From the NCBI GenBank assembly GCA_040904765.1, contig JBBDST010000017.1:1-44344 (forward strand): DNA of 44,344 bases. Direction: 5' to 3'. The DNA comes from JBBDST01 sp040904765. Its GTDB lineage: Bacteria; Actinomycetota; Nitriliruptoria; Nitriliruptorales; Nitriliruptoraceae. The translations under genes and the position numbers were made by a program. Positions 17,650 through 26,414 of this stretch are shown here, in pieces. Below the pieces are notes generated by a model that was given only the letters and a program-made list of their open reading frames with translations, was not told the DNA's origin and ran no database searches. Position 1 is the first letter of the stretch, and the number at the start of each line of letters is the position of its first letter.

Positions 17650-19040
17650 TGGGCATTCCTATCTGTGGCATGCACCTGTGCCAGCAGTGCAGACGCGATG
17701 GCTTCTAGTCCCGCTGATCGCGATGCTTTCACCAGCACGGCGTCTCCTGATGTGGCGTGTTCCTGCAGTGTCGCAGTCGCCTCACGTGCATCGGCGCATT
17801 GAATGACACCATCAAGGCCATGTTCACGGGCTCCGCGTGCTATCAACGCTGCCGAATCGCCCACAACGATCAACAAATCGACTCCGTGCGACGCCGTGTA
17901 GCCGCCAACACCGTAATGTTCAGCTGCTGCTGTTTCGCCGATCTCAGCCATCTCTCCCAGTACAGCGATGCGGCGCCCAGAAACGACCAGGTCGTGCAGA
18001 CTGTCGATGGCTGCACGCATTGACAGCGGGTTGGCGTTGTAGGCGTCGTTTAGGAGCAACAGCCCGTCCAAATCGTGCAGTTCACTGCGCCACGGGCTGG
18101 TTTTGGCGTCTGCGATGGCACCTGCGGCAGCAGTGATATCAGCGCCAAATAACCCGGCGACACTGATTGCAAACAGCGCATTGGCAAGGTGATGCCGACC
18201 GGGTAGTCCCACTGTCAGTGCCGTGTTGCCCCACGGGGTGATGGCTTGGGCACTGACACGCGATAGCCGATCGAGTTGCACATTAGTTGCATACACGTCG
18301 CCGTGTGCGCTGATGGGATGTACCGCCAGCACATTGGCAGCACGGCTGGCCATAGCAGCAACCCGCTCGTCGTCCATATTCAACACGGCAGTACCAGTCT
18401 CGTCGAGCGCATCAACGAGTTCGGCTTTGGCGCGCGCGATGGCATCAATTGACCCAAAGACCTCCAGGTGAACGCCACTGACTGCGGTTACCACACTCAC
18501 GTGAGGGCTAACCAGTGGCGCCAAATTGGCAATATCTCCACTATGACGTGCCCCAATTTCAGAGACCAAAATCTCCGTATTGTCCGGCATCGATAAAACG
18601 GTCAGTGGCACACCCAACTCGTTGTTTTGTGATCCGGGTGACGCATGAACTCGAAAGGATGTGGCGCATGCTGCAACAGTGAAATCTTTCACGGTGGTTT
18701 TACCGACAGAACCGGTTATCGCCACCCGCTTGGGGTTGATCCGTTGTCGTGCAGCATCAGCCAGAGCATGTAAGGCCGCGTAGGTTTCAGCGACTACAAC
18801 ATGGGGAATTTCAGGGGCGGCCCGCCCGGCAACGACCAGTGCCGCCACCGCTCCCTGTGCTACCGCGTCGCTTAAGAACTCATGCCCGTCACGTTCTTGG
18901 CCAGGCACGGCAATAAACAGCGTGTCACCACCCGAAATAAGCCGCGAATCAAACCGGTACGTGTCAACCACAATGCTGCCATCGCCATGTAGTTGACCGC
19001 CAGTCAACGCGGCTATCTCAGTTAAAGTGAAGCGTGCCAT
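17646..19040 (-). CDS. murF: UDP-N-acetylmuramoyl-tripeptide--D-alanyl-D-alanine ligase
   Basis: 464 residues; adds D-Ala-D-Ala to the UDP-MurNAc-tripeptide. The P-loop is AITGSVGKTTVKDF. SQNNELGVPLTVL is typical of MurF, and DAYNANPLSMRAAI marks the C-terminal domain. The ATG at 19040 shares one base with the murE stop (TGATG) and is preferred to the TTG at 19043. The stop is coupled to mraY. Confidence 0.97.
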   Translation of the reverse strand: MARFTLTEIAALTGGQLHGDGSIVVDTYRFDSRLISGGDTLFIAVPGQERDGHEFLSDAVAQGAVAALVVAGRAAPEIPHVVVAETYAALHALADAARQRINPKRVAITGSVGKTTVKDFTVAACATSFRVHASPGSQNNELGVPLTVLSMPDNTEILVSEIGARHSGDIANLAPLVSPHVSVVTAVSGVHLEVFGSIDAIARAKAELVDALDETGTAVLNMDDERVAAMASRAANVLAVHPISAHGDVYATNVQLDRLSRVSAQAITPWGNTALTVGLPGRHHLANALFAISVAGLFGADITAAAGAIADAKTSPWRSELHDLDGLLLLNDAYNANPLSMRAAIDSLHDLVVSGRRIAVLGEMAEIGETAAAEHYGVGGYTASHGVDLLIVVGDSAALIARGAREHGLDGVIQCADAREATATLQEHATSGDAVLVKASRSAGLEAIASALLAQVHATDRNAQ

Positions 19041-20521
19041 CAACGCCCTTTCAGTGACGCATCCGCGTCTTTTATTACTTCCCGGTCATCAAACGCCACC
19101 GTGCGATCGGCAAATATCTGTGTGGTCTCATGACCTTTACCAGCAACGATGATGATGTCGTTTGGCTTGGCCATCTCAACGGCGCGACTAATTGCTGTTC
19201 GACGGTCAACCTCAACGTGAACGTCGCAAACAGCGCCCTCAAAAACGGCTGCAATTGCGCCTGCATGGATGGCATCAAGAATTGCTTGCGGGTCTTCGCT
19301 ACGCGGATTGTCTGACGTCAGAATGGCGATATCAGCCAGGGTTGCGGCCAAACCCATCAGTCCCCGCTTGGCTTGGTCGCGTTCACCACCACAACCAACC
19401 ACCAGAATTAAGCGCCCGTTTTTTTCAAGCAGTGAACGTCCGGCAGCAATTACGGCACGGATTGCCTCAGGCGTGTGGGCAAAATCGACATAGGCCCTGA
19501 CATTGTTCTCCAATGCGACCAGTTCTAAGCGTCCTGGAACGCCAGGAGCGTGCGCGATGCCATCACAGGCAACGTCTGCAGGCACACCGTTGAGAACCAC
19601 AGCCACTACTGCTAAAGCTGCGTTCGCCAGATTATGTCGTCCCGGAATTGACACCGTGACATGTTCATCAAGGATGTCGCCGTTTGGCAAAGTTCCGACC
19701 AAATGGGCTGTTGATGTGCCAGTTATCTGACAAGAAACGTCAACATCCTCACCTGAGAAACCGACCCGAACAACTGGAATCTCAGCGTCATGAACAAGCC
19801 GTTTTGTCCACTGGTCATCGACAAAAACGACTCCATGCCGAGCGAACTTTTCACTAAAGAGACGTCGTTTTGCCTGATAGTACGCTTCCATACTGCCGTG
19901 AAAATCAAGATGATCCTGGGACAAGTTCGTGAATAACACGGTTGCGAATGTGGTGCCATCAACCCGGTTGAGTGCAAGCCCGTGAGATGAAACTTCCATC
20001 GCAACTGCATCGACACCACGGGTATACATGAGCCGAAACAGGCGCTGCAGGTCGGTTGCTTCCGGAGTTGTACGCACACCTGGCTCTGAGTCGCCATGAA
20101 TGCGTGTTGCGACCGTTCCGATCACGCCGGTTCCCCATCCGTTGGCGGCGCAAGCGGCTTCAAGAAACGCAGTAACCGTGGTCTTGCCGTTCGTCCCGGT
20201 GACACCAAACAAGATCAGGTCGCCACTGGGATTGGCGTGAACATGTGACGCGATGATCCCCATCTGTTGGCGAACATCACGGACCATGAGCTGAGGTATC
20301 GGGGCGTCAAGCGGACGGTCGGTAAGGATCGCAGCCGCACCACGAGCGATTGCTTCTTGCACAAAATCATGCCCGTCATGCTGCGCACCTGTTACGGCTG
20401 CAAACATGACCCCTGGTGTGACCTCATCGTGGCGGTGCACTACATCGTGAACGGTGCAGTCGCCGCCACGAAGACTCGCGTCACTCACCCGTGCGACGAT
20501 GTCAGACAGGCGCATCGTCAT
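19040..20521 (-). CDS. murE: UDP-N-acetylmuramoyl-L-alanyl-D-glutamate--2,6-diaminopimelate ligase
   Basis: 493 residues; adds the third stem amino acid. The P-loop is GVTGTNGKTTVTAFL. SSHGLALNRVDG and TNLSQDHLDFHGSMEAY are MurE motifs. The substrate-specificity loop reads SDNPRSEDP near residue 400; the DNPR form is established for meso-diaminopimelate-adding MurE, so a DAP-type peptidoglycan is expected. AGKGHETTQ is near the C-terminus. The ATG at 20521 follows AGGGG by 6 nt. The 128-nt gap after ftsI is the longest between mraZ and ftsQ and may hold an internal promoter; I found no good consensus match in it. Confidence 0.97.
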   Translation of the reverse strand: MTMRLSDIVARVSDASLRGGDCTVHDVVHRHDEVTPGVMFAAVTGAQHDGHDFVQEAIARGAAAILTDRPLDAPIPQLMVRDVRQQMGIIASHVHANPSGDLILFGVTGTNGKTTVTAFLEAACAANGWGTGVIGTVATRIHGDSEPGVRTTPEATDLQRLFRLMYTRGVDAVAMEVSSHGLALNRVDGTTFATVLFTNLSQDHLDFHGSMEAYYQAKRRLFSEKFARHGVVFVDDQWTKRLVHDAEIPVVRVGFSGEDVDVSCQITGTSTAHLVGTLPNGDILDEHVTVSIPGRHNLANAALAVVAVVLNGVPADVACDGIAHAPGVPGRLELVALENNVRAYVDFAHTPEAIRAVIAAGRSLLEKNGRLILVVGCGGERDQAKRGLMGLAATLADIAILTSDNPRSEDPQAILDAIHAGAIAAVFEGAVCDVHVEVDRRTAISRAVEMAKPNDIIIVAGKGHETTQIFADRTVAFDDREVIKDADASLKGR

Positions 20522-20649
20522 CGCACACCCCTATTGCTGTTCTCGACTGTAGATGGGCAGAACCACGCTTGTGAGCCTAACGGTGACAGTTGAAGAAAAG
20601 TTGGACGTGATGCCATCGGGTGGACAGTCATGACAAAAAATCAGCAAAA

Positions 20650-22533
20650 TTAGTTGTCCAGCGCGGTTGCCACGAGAGCAGTTTGGGTCTCACGGTGTTT
20701 CCTGTTCAAACGCTGGGCGTCGACTAGAGCACGTTGCAGGTCTTGGCCTGCTGCCTCAGCAGGAACACGCCGAGAGATCAGCGCTGTTTCCATCACTTCA
20801 CGAAACACCGGTGCAGCAACCGCACCGCCGTAGTACGCGGGCTTTGGTTCATCAACCATCACGGCAACAACAAAACGCGGGTTGTCGATTGGGGCCATCC
20901 CGACAAAGGTCGCAACGTATTTGGAACTGTAACCCCCTACATTGTGGTTTGGTTTGCGGGCAGTTCCTGTTTTGCCGCCAACGCGATACCCATCGATCCT
21001 GGCATTACCCCCTGTCGCAAGATCGCCAGTGACCGCGTCTTCGAGCATGTGACGCACCTGTCGAGATGTCCTCGGGGACAACACGCGCCGCGACGGTGTT
21101 TGACTGACTGGCGCCAGCCTGCCATCGTTGCCAACCGTCCCACGCACTATTTTTGGTTGGACGGCCATACCATCATTGGCGATCGTCGCAAAACCCGATG
21201 CAAGTTGCAGCAACGTCACTGCGATCCCTTGACCGATCGCAATCGTGGGCAAGGAAGTACCAGACCACGCATTACGGGGAGCGAGCATGCCTGCTGCTTC
21301 TCCCGGGAAACCCGAATTGGTGGAGACACCAAAGCCAAAATCACGCAGGTACTTGTCAAGCCGGTCTGCACCAAGATCTTGTGCGACCATGATCGTCCCG
21401 ACATTGCTGGATCCGGCCAAAATCTCGGTGAGTGTGAACTCTTTTTCCTCACGCCGGTAAATCTCGCCAAAACGTTTGTCGTAGATAGTTACTGCTTGTG
21501 GCGTATCCATCAGTGTCGATTCTGAAACTAGACCTTCTTCAATGGCTGCCGCGAGCGTAAACACCTTCTGGACAGACCCCGGCTCAAACATGTCGGTCGC
21601 AGCACGATTGCGGTAGGTGTCGCCATCAAAGAGACTACGGTTGTTCGCATCGAATCCAGGCGTGGACGCCATCGCCAACACGTCTCCGGAAGCAACTTCA
21701 AGCACTACAACGCCAGCTCCTGATGCGTTATGGCGTTCCATTGCTTCGTTCGCCGCAACTTCGGCTGCATGCTGAATTTGCCGGTCGATAGTCAATACAA
21801 CGTCCGTGCCGACTGTGGCAGGGATCAATTCGCGTGTGCCGCTGGGGATCTCGAGACCGCCAAGTGCCCGTTCCATAACCAAACTGCCTGGTTCGCCAAC
21901 CAGAACAGTGTCAAAACGTTGCTCCAGACCCTGCAGCCCCTCACCATCAATGCCGGTAAAGCCCAGTACCTGCGCGGCCAAGGTGCTTCCTGGATACACC
22001 CGTTTTGGCTCAGTTAAAACGCCAATTCCAGGAATACGTAACGCCTGAACAGCCTCACCTACTTCAAACGGCAGTTGCCGGCCTAGATAGACGAAGTGGG
22101 CGTCACGACGTAAGCGTTCTTCAAGGTCATTTGCTTCCATATCGAGCAGTTCACTCAAGCTCGCCGCGACCGCAGCAGCATCTGCCGCAGCCGGTAATGC
22201 GATGCCTGACGCGGTGCTTGAGGCACGAAAAGCCCGCGGATCTGCATAGATCGTTGCGGCGTCTACCGACGTGGCGAGCACTTCCCCGTCACGGTCATAA
22301 ATACGTCCACGGGTCGCCGGTAATTCGACGGTCCGCACCCGCTGGCGAACACCTGTTTCGGCGTACGCTTCAGCGTTAATTACCTGAATATCGACCAGTT
22401 TTACCCCGGCCAGCAGCACCACAATCAGCCCACAGATAAAGGCTGCACGCAAGCGAAACACGGCAGGTTCAGTGCCTCGTTTCGTAACTATCGAACGATT
22501 GCCGATGCGAAGTGATGGCGGATTACTGGTCAT
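20650..22533 (-). CDS. ftsI: Septal transpeptidase FtsI (class B penicillin-binding protein, PBP3)
   Basis: 627 residues. A short basic cytoplasmic tail precedes a membrane helix (FICGLIVVLLAGVKLV). The class B PBP dimerisation domain follows (RGRIYDRDGEVLATS). The transpeptidase domain has the active-site Ser in EPGSVQKVF (SxxK), SSN in AGSSNVGTIM and the KTGTA motif in VGGKTGTARK. It cross-links septal peptidoglycan as partner of FtsW. The start overlaps the ftsL stop (ATGA). Confidence 0.96.
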   Translation of the reverse strand: MTSNPPSLRIGNRSIVTKRGTEPAVFRLRAAFICGLIVVLLAGVKLVDIQVINAEAYAETGVRQRVRTVELPATRGRIYDRDGEVLATSVDAATIYADPRAFRASSTASGIALPAAADAAAVAASLSELLDMEANDLEERLRRDAHFVYLGRQLPFEVGEAVQALRIPGIGVLTEPKRVYPGSTLAAQVLGFTGIDGEGLQGLEQRFDTVLVGEPGSLVMERALGGLEIPSGTRELIPATVGTDVVLTIDRQIQHAAEVAANEAMERHNASGAGVVVLEVASGDVLAMASTPGFDANNRSLFDGDTYRNRAATDMFEPGSVQKVFTLAAAIEEGLVSESTLMDTPQAVTIYDKRFGEIYRREEKEFTLTEILAGSSNVGTIMVAQDLGADRLDKYLRDFGFGVSTNSGFPGEAAGMLAPRNAWSGTSLPTIAIGQGIAVTLLQLASGFATIANDGMAVQPKIVRGTVGNDGRLAPVSQTPSRRVLSPRTSRQVRHMLEDAVTGDLATGGNARIDGYRVGGKTGTARKPNHNVGGYSSKYVATFVGMAPIDNPRFVVAVMVDEPKPAYYGGAVAAPVFREVMETALISRRVPAEAAGQDLQRALVDAQRLNRKHRETQTALVATALDN

Positions 22534-22970
22534 GATGCGGCCGAAAGTAACGGTTTAAGCGGGTCAGGATTGGCGGCACGTTGTTCGCTAACAAGGACGG
22601 CACCGTCGACCGGCAGGTTGCGTTCCAACACTAGGTGGCGGGCAGGTCCGGCGGGGACTAAACCCAACTCGAAGGCTGCTTCACGAATGCGTCCCGGATT
22701 TTCCAAGGCCGCAACGTCAGCGACTTGCTGGGCGTACAGCCGTTCAGCGTCACCTACGTGCCCATCGAGCCGAAGTGCATCAACAGCGGCGGACGCTGCC
22801 AGCGCGTTGAGGGTTACCGCCCCAAAGATGACGGCACAGATCAATGCTGTCAGTGTCACACCAAAAAGTAATACATGCCGTTTGGGAGGGTCTATAACCA
22901 CCGCAAGATAGGGTTTGGTGGGTTCTTGGGTCACCGTGCGGCGACTCGCGAAACGAAAGACAGCACTCAC
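22530..22970 (-). CDS. ftsL: FtsL-like divisome protein
   Basis: 146 residues with a basic cytoplasmic N-terminus, one membrane helix (VLLFGVTLTALICAVIFGAVTLN-like stretch at about residues 35-57) and a helical extracellular part. The latter has a short coiled-coil pattern ending GRIREAAFELGLVPAG, the usual FtsL/DivIC C-terminal signature. The GTG at 22970 is chosen: it lies 1 nt after the rsmH stop with AAAGG 7 nt upstream. The longer reading frame (to 23090) would overlap rsmH by about 120 nt. FtsL is recognised by topology and position between rsmH and ftsI; sequence conservation is weak in this family. Confidence 0.88.
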   Translation of the reverse strand: MSAVFRFASRRTVTQEPTKPYLAVVIDPPKRHVLLFGVTLTALICAVIFGAVTLNALAASAAVDALRLDGHVGDAERLYAQQVADVAALENPGRIREAAFELGLVPAGPARHLVLERNLPVDGAVLVSEQRAANPDPLKPLLSAAS

Positions 22971-22971
22971 A

Positions 22972-23982
22972 CTACGGCCTTTTCGGTGTCGAGTGATGTG
23001 CAGCGGTGTACGCATCATCAGTTGAGACGTTGCGGCGAATGGCGCGAAAACGCGCAGCTGATGCCCGGGGATTAGCCGCAATTTCGGCATTGTCAGGTCG
23101 TTCTACTTTGCGGGTGACAAGGCCAAATTCTGCCGTCTTGCCACATGCACACACCGGCAGTTTCGGCGGGCACACACAACCGGTCGTGGCAGTAGTAAAC
23201 GCACGCTTGACCAGCTGGTCTTCCAGACTGTGATAGCTCAATACCGCCATCACTCCGCCAGGGGCAAGCCGCTTAAGGGCCCGCGGAAGTGCCTGCTCAA
23301 GAGCCTCGAGTTCGCCATTCACCGCGATCCGTAGCGCTTGAAAACTGCGCGTTGCCGGATGACCTCCGGTGCGCCTCGCAGCAGCAGGAATAGCTTCACG
23401 GATCAGTTCTGCCAAGGCGACCGTGCGGGTGACGGGACGGTGCTCAACAATGCTGCGCGCAATCCGCCGCGCGAAACGTTCGTCGCCATATTCACGCAAA
23501 ATGCGCGCAAGTTCCTCTTCACTCGCCGTGTTTACGAGCGTGCCGGCACTTTCGACCAGTTCGGGATCCATGCGCATGTCAAGATCAGCGTCTTGGCGGT
23601 AACTAAAGCCACGCTCAGCTTGGTCCAGATGCATTGACGAGACGCCAAGATCGAACAAAATTCCCGCAATAACGTCGATGTCGTATGCATCCAAGACCTC
23701 ATCAATGGCATCGAAACGGGCTTTATGAAAAATGACCGTGGTGCGCTCGTCTGCCATCAACGTGGCCAGACGCTCGCGGGCCAGTTCCAGTGCTGTCGGG
23801 TCTTGATCGATGCCAACCAGCGTTGCGTGGCCATACCGCTGGGTTCGTGCGGCAACGATGGCACTCGCGTGGCCGGCCGCCCCAAGGGTCGCATCAACTA
23901 TGACGCCCTCGGGTGCGGTTTCAAACAGGCTGACAATCCGCTCACGCATGACCGGTTGGTGCGGCAAGGTGGCGGCAGTCAT
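22972..23982 (-). CDS. rsmH: 16S rRNA (cytosine-1402 N4) methyltransferase
   Basis: 336 residues; SAM-dependent methyltransferase acting on C1402 in the ribosomal P site. HQPVMRERIVSLF opens the protein. The SAM-binding motif is VDATLGAAGHASAI. FDLGVSSMHLDQAERGFSYR and MRMDP are classic RsmH motifs, and YHSLEDQLVKRAF is near the C-terminus. The ATG overlaps the mraZ stop (ATGA). Confidence 0.97.
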   Translation of the reverse strand: MTAATLPHQPVMRERIVSLFETAPEGVIVDATLGAAGHASAIVAARTQRYGHATLVGIDQDPTALELARERLATLMADERTTVIFHKARFDAIDEVLDAYDIDVIAGILFDLGVSSMHLDQAERGFSYRQDADLDMRMDPELVESAGTLVNTASEEELARILREYGDERFARRIARSIVEHRPVTRTVALAELIREAIPAAARRTGGHPATRSFQALRIAVNGELEALEQALPRALKRLAPGGVMAVLSYHSLEDQLVKRAFTTATTGCVCPPKLPVCACGKTAEFGLVTRKVERPDNAEIAANPRASAARFRAIRRNVSTDDAYTAAHHSTPKRP

Positions 23983-24401
23983 GATGTCAGCGGCCGATCA
24001 AGCGTGGCGAAGATGTCTTCCGCGGCGATGCGGTAGCTCTCCCATGCGTCGCGGTCCCATATTTCGACTTTTTCGTCGGCACCGTTGATGGTGAGATCTT
24101 TAGAAAGTTTCGCGTAGCCGCGTAGTCGCCCTGGGATTGTTACGCGTCCTTGGGCGTCAGGCTTTTCTTCGTGGGCGCCGGCAAGAAACACGCGGAGATA
24201 ACTACGGGAACGTTCGTCTTCGCGTGGCAGGTCACGCAGCTGTTCAACCCGGCGTTCAAACGCAGTCAGCGGGTAGACGTCGATGCAGCGGTCTTGGGAT
24301 GGCGTGAAGACGAGTCCGCTGGAAAGTCGGTCACGAAACCGGGCAGGAAGGATGACGCGACCTTTGTCATCCAGCGCGTGGTGATGTTCTCCAAGAAACA
24401 T
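23979..24401 (-). CDS. mraZ: Transcriptional regulator MraZ
   Basis: 140 residues with two SpoVT/AbrB-like repeats. The first is MFLGEHHHALDDKGRVILPARFRD and the second contains DAQGRVTIPGRLRGYA. The DxxGR signature appears in both. MraZ forms ring-shaped oligomers, binds repeats upstream of its own gene and controls the dcw operon. The ATG at 24401 follows AAGGAG by 5 nt; the GTG at 24407 is too close to that site. A GTGG-repeat array upstream is the likely binding site. Confidence 0.97.
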   Translation of the reverse strand: MFLGEHHHALDDKGRVILPARFRDRLSSGLVFTPSQDRCIDVYPLTAFERRVEQLRDLPREDERSRSYLRVFLAGAHEEKPDAQGRVTIPGRLRGYAKLSKDLTINGADEKVEIWDRDAWESYRIAAEDIFATLDRPLTS

Positions 24402-24444
24402 CCCCACTCCTTTTGACCGGCTCGCCCATCGCGTGCGTCCTTGT

Positions 24445-24487
24445 CCACTCTAGCGCATATACTCCACTTTACTCCACTATAGACCAC
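24445..24487 (-). promoter_or_regulatory. MraZ box: GTGG repeats upstream of mraZ
   Basis: On the minus strand GTGG occurs at 24487, 24477 and 24467 with an exact 10-nt period, each unit resembling GTGGNNTANA. A fourth GTGG starts at 24448, 19 nt after the third. MraZ boxes in other bacteria are tandem TGGG-type repeats with 10-nt periodicity directly upstream of mraZ, so autoregulation is expected. The rest of the 24402-24732 gap is AT-rich near 24480-24560 and contains no gene I can support. A palindrome near 24693 is listed separately. Confidence 0.8.
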
Positions 24488-24675
24488 AATTTTTTTATTC
24501 ATTTGTTTATATCGCATAAATTGCACTTTTTACTGGCCTAAAACCATAAATATTTGTGGAGGAATAATTTCCATTTTAGGCTGAGTTGGTCCACTATTGT
24601 CGCCGGGTTGACTCCGCTGCTTCATCGCTTCGGCCAGAGGTGGGGCGATGTGGAGCCGCTTCGCACCGCACGACA

Positions 24676-24711
24676 AAGGCCACGTGACAGTCAGACTGTC
24701 AAACGCGGCCT
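24676..24711 (-). terminator. Stem-loop after the DUF3040 gene, possible terminator
   Basis: TGACAGTCAGACTGTCA (24685-24701) is a perfect 8-1-8 palindrome. It is flanked by AGGCC (24677-24681) and GGCCT (24707-24711), which can extend the stem across an internal loop. On the minus strand it is followed by TTTG, a weak U-tract. Its place 22 nt past the DUF3040 gene stop fits a terminator separating that gene from mraZ. The dyad could equally be a protein-binding site. Confidence 0.5.
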
Positions 24712-24732
24712 AAGGCAGAAACGAAACGTGGG

Positions 24733-25056
24733 TTAGCGGCGGTCGTCTGGTGGCACGTGTGTGGCCATCGAAGCATCCTGTTTGGACGCTGACGCCCCCA
24801 AAAGTACCGCGGCGAAGATCGCCAGCATCGCGACCCCGGCAACGATCAGGTTCCATGGGGAGGACAACACCCCGAGCATCAGCAAACTGGGGACCCCAAG
24901 TACTGCCAGCATGATCGCCAAACGACGACGACTCGCTACGCCAACCTTTGATGAGCGGACAGTGCGCCGCGTACGCGCAACAAAACGCGGATCATCCGCC
25001 GTGAGTTGGCGTTCGATCTCGGCAAGAACCTGCTTTTCATGCTCTGACAGAGGCAT
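24733..25056 (-). CDS. DUF3040 family membrane protein
   Basis: 107 residues. The N-terminal MPLSEHEKQVLAEIERQL is the conserved DUF3040 opening. Two adjacent hydrophobic segments follow (RRLAIMLAVLGVPSLLMLGVL and WNLIVAGVAMLAIFAAVLLGA). DUF3040 genes commonly precede mraZ in Actinomycetota; the function is unknown. The ATG at 25056 has AAGGAG 9 nt upstream, so the longer in-frame extension to 25194 is rejected. Confidence 0.9.
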   Translation of the reverse strand: MPLSEHEKQVLAEIERQLTADDPRFVARTRRTVRSSKVGVASRRRLAIMLAVLGVPSLLMLGVLSSPWNLIVAGVAMLAIFAAVLLGASASKQDASMATHVPPDDRR

Positions 25057-25147
25057 CGGGGCACACTCCTTGCTTCGCGAGACCAGTAGCGTACCGGGCA
25101 GAACCACAGAGCGCATACACACCTCAAAGATTCGAGCAGAGTGGCGC

Positions 25148-26344
25148 TTAAGCCAAGTTTTGACGCAATCGCGTTTCGCCAATGAAGATGGCAACGCCAG
25201 CGACGACTGAGGCCAGTCCGGCTACACCCAGAGCCAAAGAGAAACCGGCCGCAGCAACGATTAACCCGAAGGTGAATGGCCCAATAATGCCGCCAACAAA
25301 CGCACTACTTTGGATTACACCGCTGGCACGCCCAGGGATCAGAGGGAAACGTCGGATTACGTTGAACAAGAGTAGACCCGGCCAACCCCAGCCGATTCCA
25401 AATGCCAGAATCGCAAGTGTTGTCATCGGCCAAACACCGGTTACCAAACCAAGCCAAATGAACGCCACACCACCGGCGGCCTGCATACCTGCGACAAAAT
25501 ACAGGTTGGTGAATTTAAACCGATCTGACACTTTCCCGATGATCAATCGAACGGTCACTGCCGAAGCGCTACTGGCAGCAGCGATCACTCCGGCAGTGGA
25601 GGCGATCACTCCCCCGTTGACCAGGGAAAGCACAAGAAAGGCACCGAGAGAGTTGGCTGCCGCTGAACCAAGCACTCCGCCAAACGCCAGGATGTAAAGG
25701 TTGATACCTGGTCGTACATCTTTTGATCCTCGGGCCTTCACCGCGCCAGGAATCACCGTTGATCGGCGTGGTGTCAGTACGGTCGCAACAACAGCCAGCC
25801 CAACCAGCACGATAAACGGTGAACGCCAACCAAACGTTGACGCGAGCAACGGAATGGATAGACCAGCAAACAAGGTTGAAGCCGGAATTGCCGACTGTTT
25901 CACCCCGAACGCAAGGCCTTGCCGATCTGGCGCGATGCGTCGTGCCAAGAGAAAATTTACCGCCGGTTGCGTCAGTCCGTTGCCGGCACCACCAAACACC
26001 ATCAATATTGCAATCTGAAGCGGCGTTTGAGCAAACACGCCGATCCCAAGTACAGCTACCGCAGTTGACCCAACACCAAGATACATCCCCAATTTGTGCC
26101 CAAAACGTACGGTGATACGGCCGCCAACAACGGAGGCGACAGCCGCTGCAGCAAAAAACACGCTGGCGACACTGCCCAGTTCAACGACACTAAAATTCAG
26201 GTCTTCTGCGATGAACACGGCGAGACTACCAACCAGAAATACGGGGATAGCGACGATGGTGGTGGCAAAAATCGCGGTAAGTACTACCCCCCAGTAGTTC
26301 GGGGAAACGTCAGATCCCGCTTTGCCTGAACCGGGGTCATCCAC
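25148..26344 (-). CDS. Major facilitator superfamily transporter
   Basis: 398 residues, about twelve membrane helices. The MFS loop 2-3 motif appears as GGRITVRFGHKLGMYLG and a second-half equivalent as GKVSDRFKFTNLY. The overall pattern (FGGAGNGLTQPAVNFLLARR, FGVKQSAIPASTLFAG) resembles the CynX/NimT-like and related drug/anion MFS groups, but the substrate cannot be deduced. It starts with GTG at 26344 without a clear ribosome binding site. It reads toward the DUF3040 gene 91 nt away and is 70 nt downstream of the CitE-like gene. Confidence 0.85.
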   Translation of the reverse strand: MDDPGSGKAGSDVSPNYWGVVLTAIFATTIVAIPVFLVGSLAVFIAEDLNFSVVELGSVASVFFAAAAVASVVGGRITVRFGHKLGMYLGVGSTAVAVLGIGVFAQTPLQIAILMVFGGAGNGLTQPAVNFLLARRIAPDRQGLAFGVKQSAIPASTLFAGLSIPLLASTFGWRSPFIVLVGLAVVATVLTPRRSTVIPGAVKARGSKDVRPGINLYILAFGGVLGSAAANSLGAFLVLSLVNGGVIASTAGVIAAASSASAVTVRLIIGKVSDRFKFTNLYFVAGMQAAGGVAFIWLGLVTGVWPMTTLAILAFGIGWGWPGLLLFNVIRRFPLIPGRASGVIQSSAFVGGIIGPFTFGLIVAAAGFSLALGVAGLASVVAGVAIFIGETRLRQNLA

Positions 26345-26414
26345 GCTTTACTCGTTTCTGTATTACAGGGTCGACACGTGCCTGTGGCCTGATAGTGGCC
26401 CCACGACTTTGCTC

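Noticed and set aside
20522..20649. Possible internal promoter between ftsI and murE
   Set aside because: TTGTCA and TAGGCT-like elements exist but not at acceptable spacing, so I record only the gap.
20734..21525. 263-codon open frame on the plus strand opposite ftsI
   Set aside because: It is antisense to a clear FtsI with all transpeptidase motifs, has no recognisable domain and no ribosome binding site.
24554..24736. 60-codon plus-strand frame in the mraZ upstream region, near a GGAGG
   Set aside because: It covers the terminator-like palindrome, has no domain, and the GGAGG is followed by stop codons in the nearest frames.
26345..26414. Possible GGCC-based hairpin between the CitE-like gene and the MFS gene
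   Set aside because: Only 4 bp are reliable and there is no U-tract; too weak to call a terminator.
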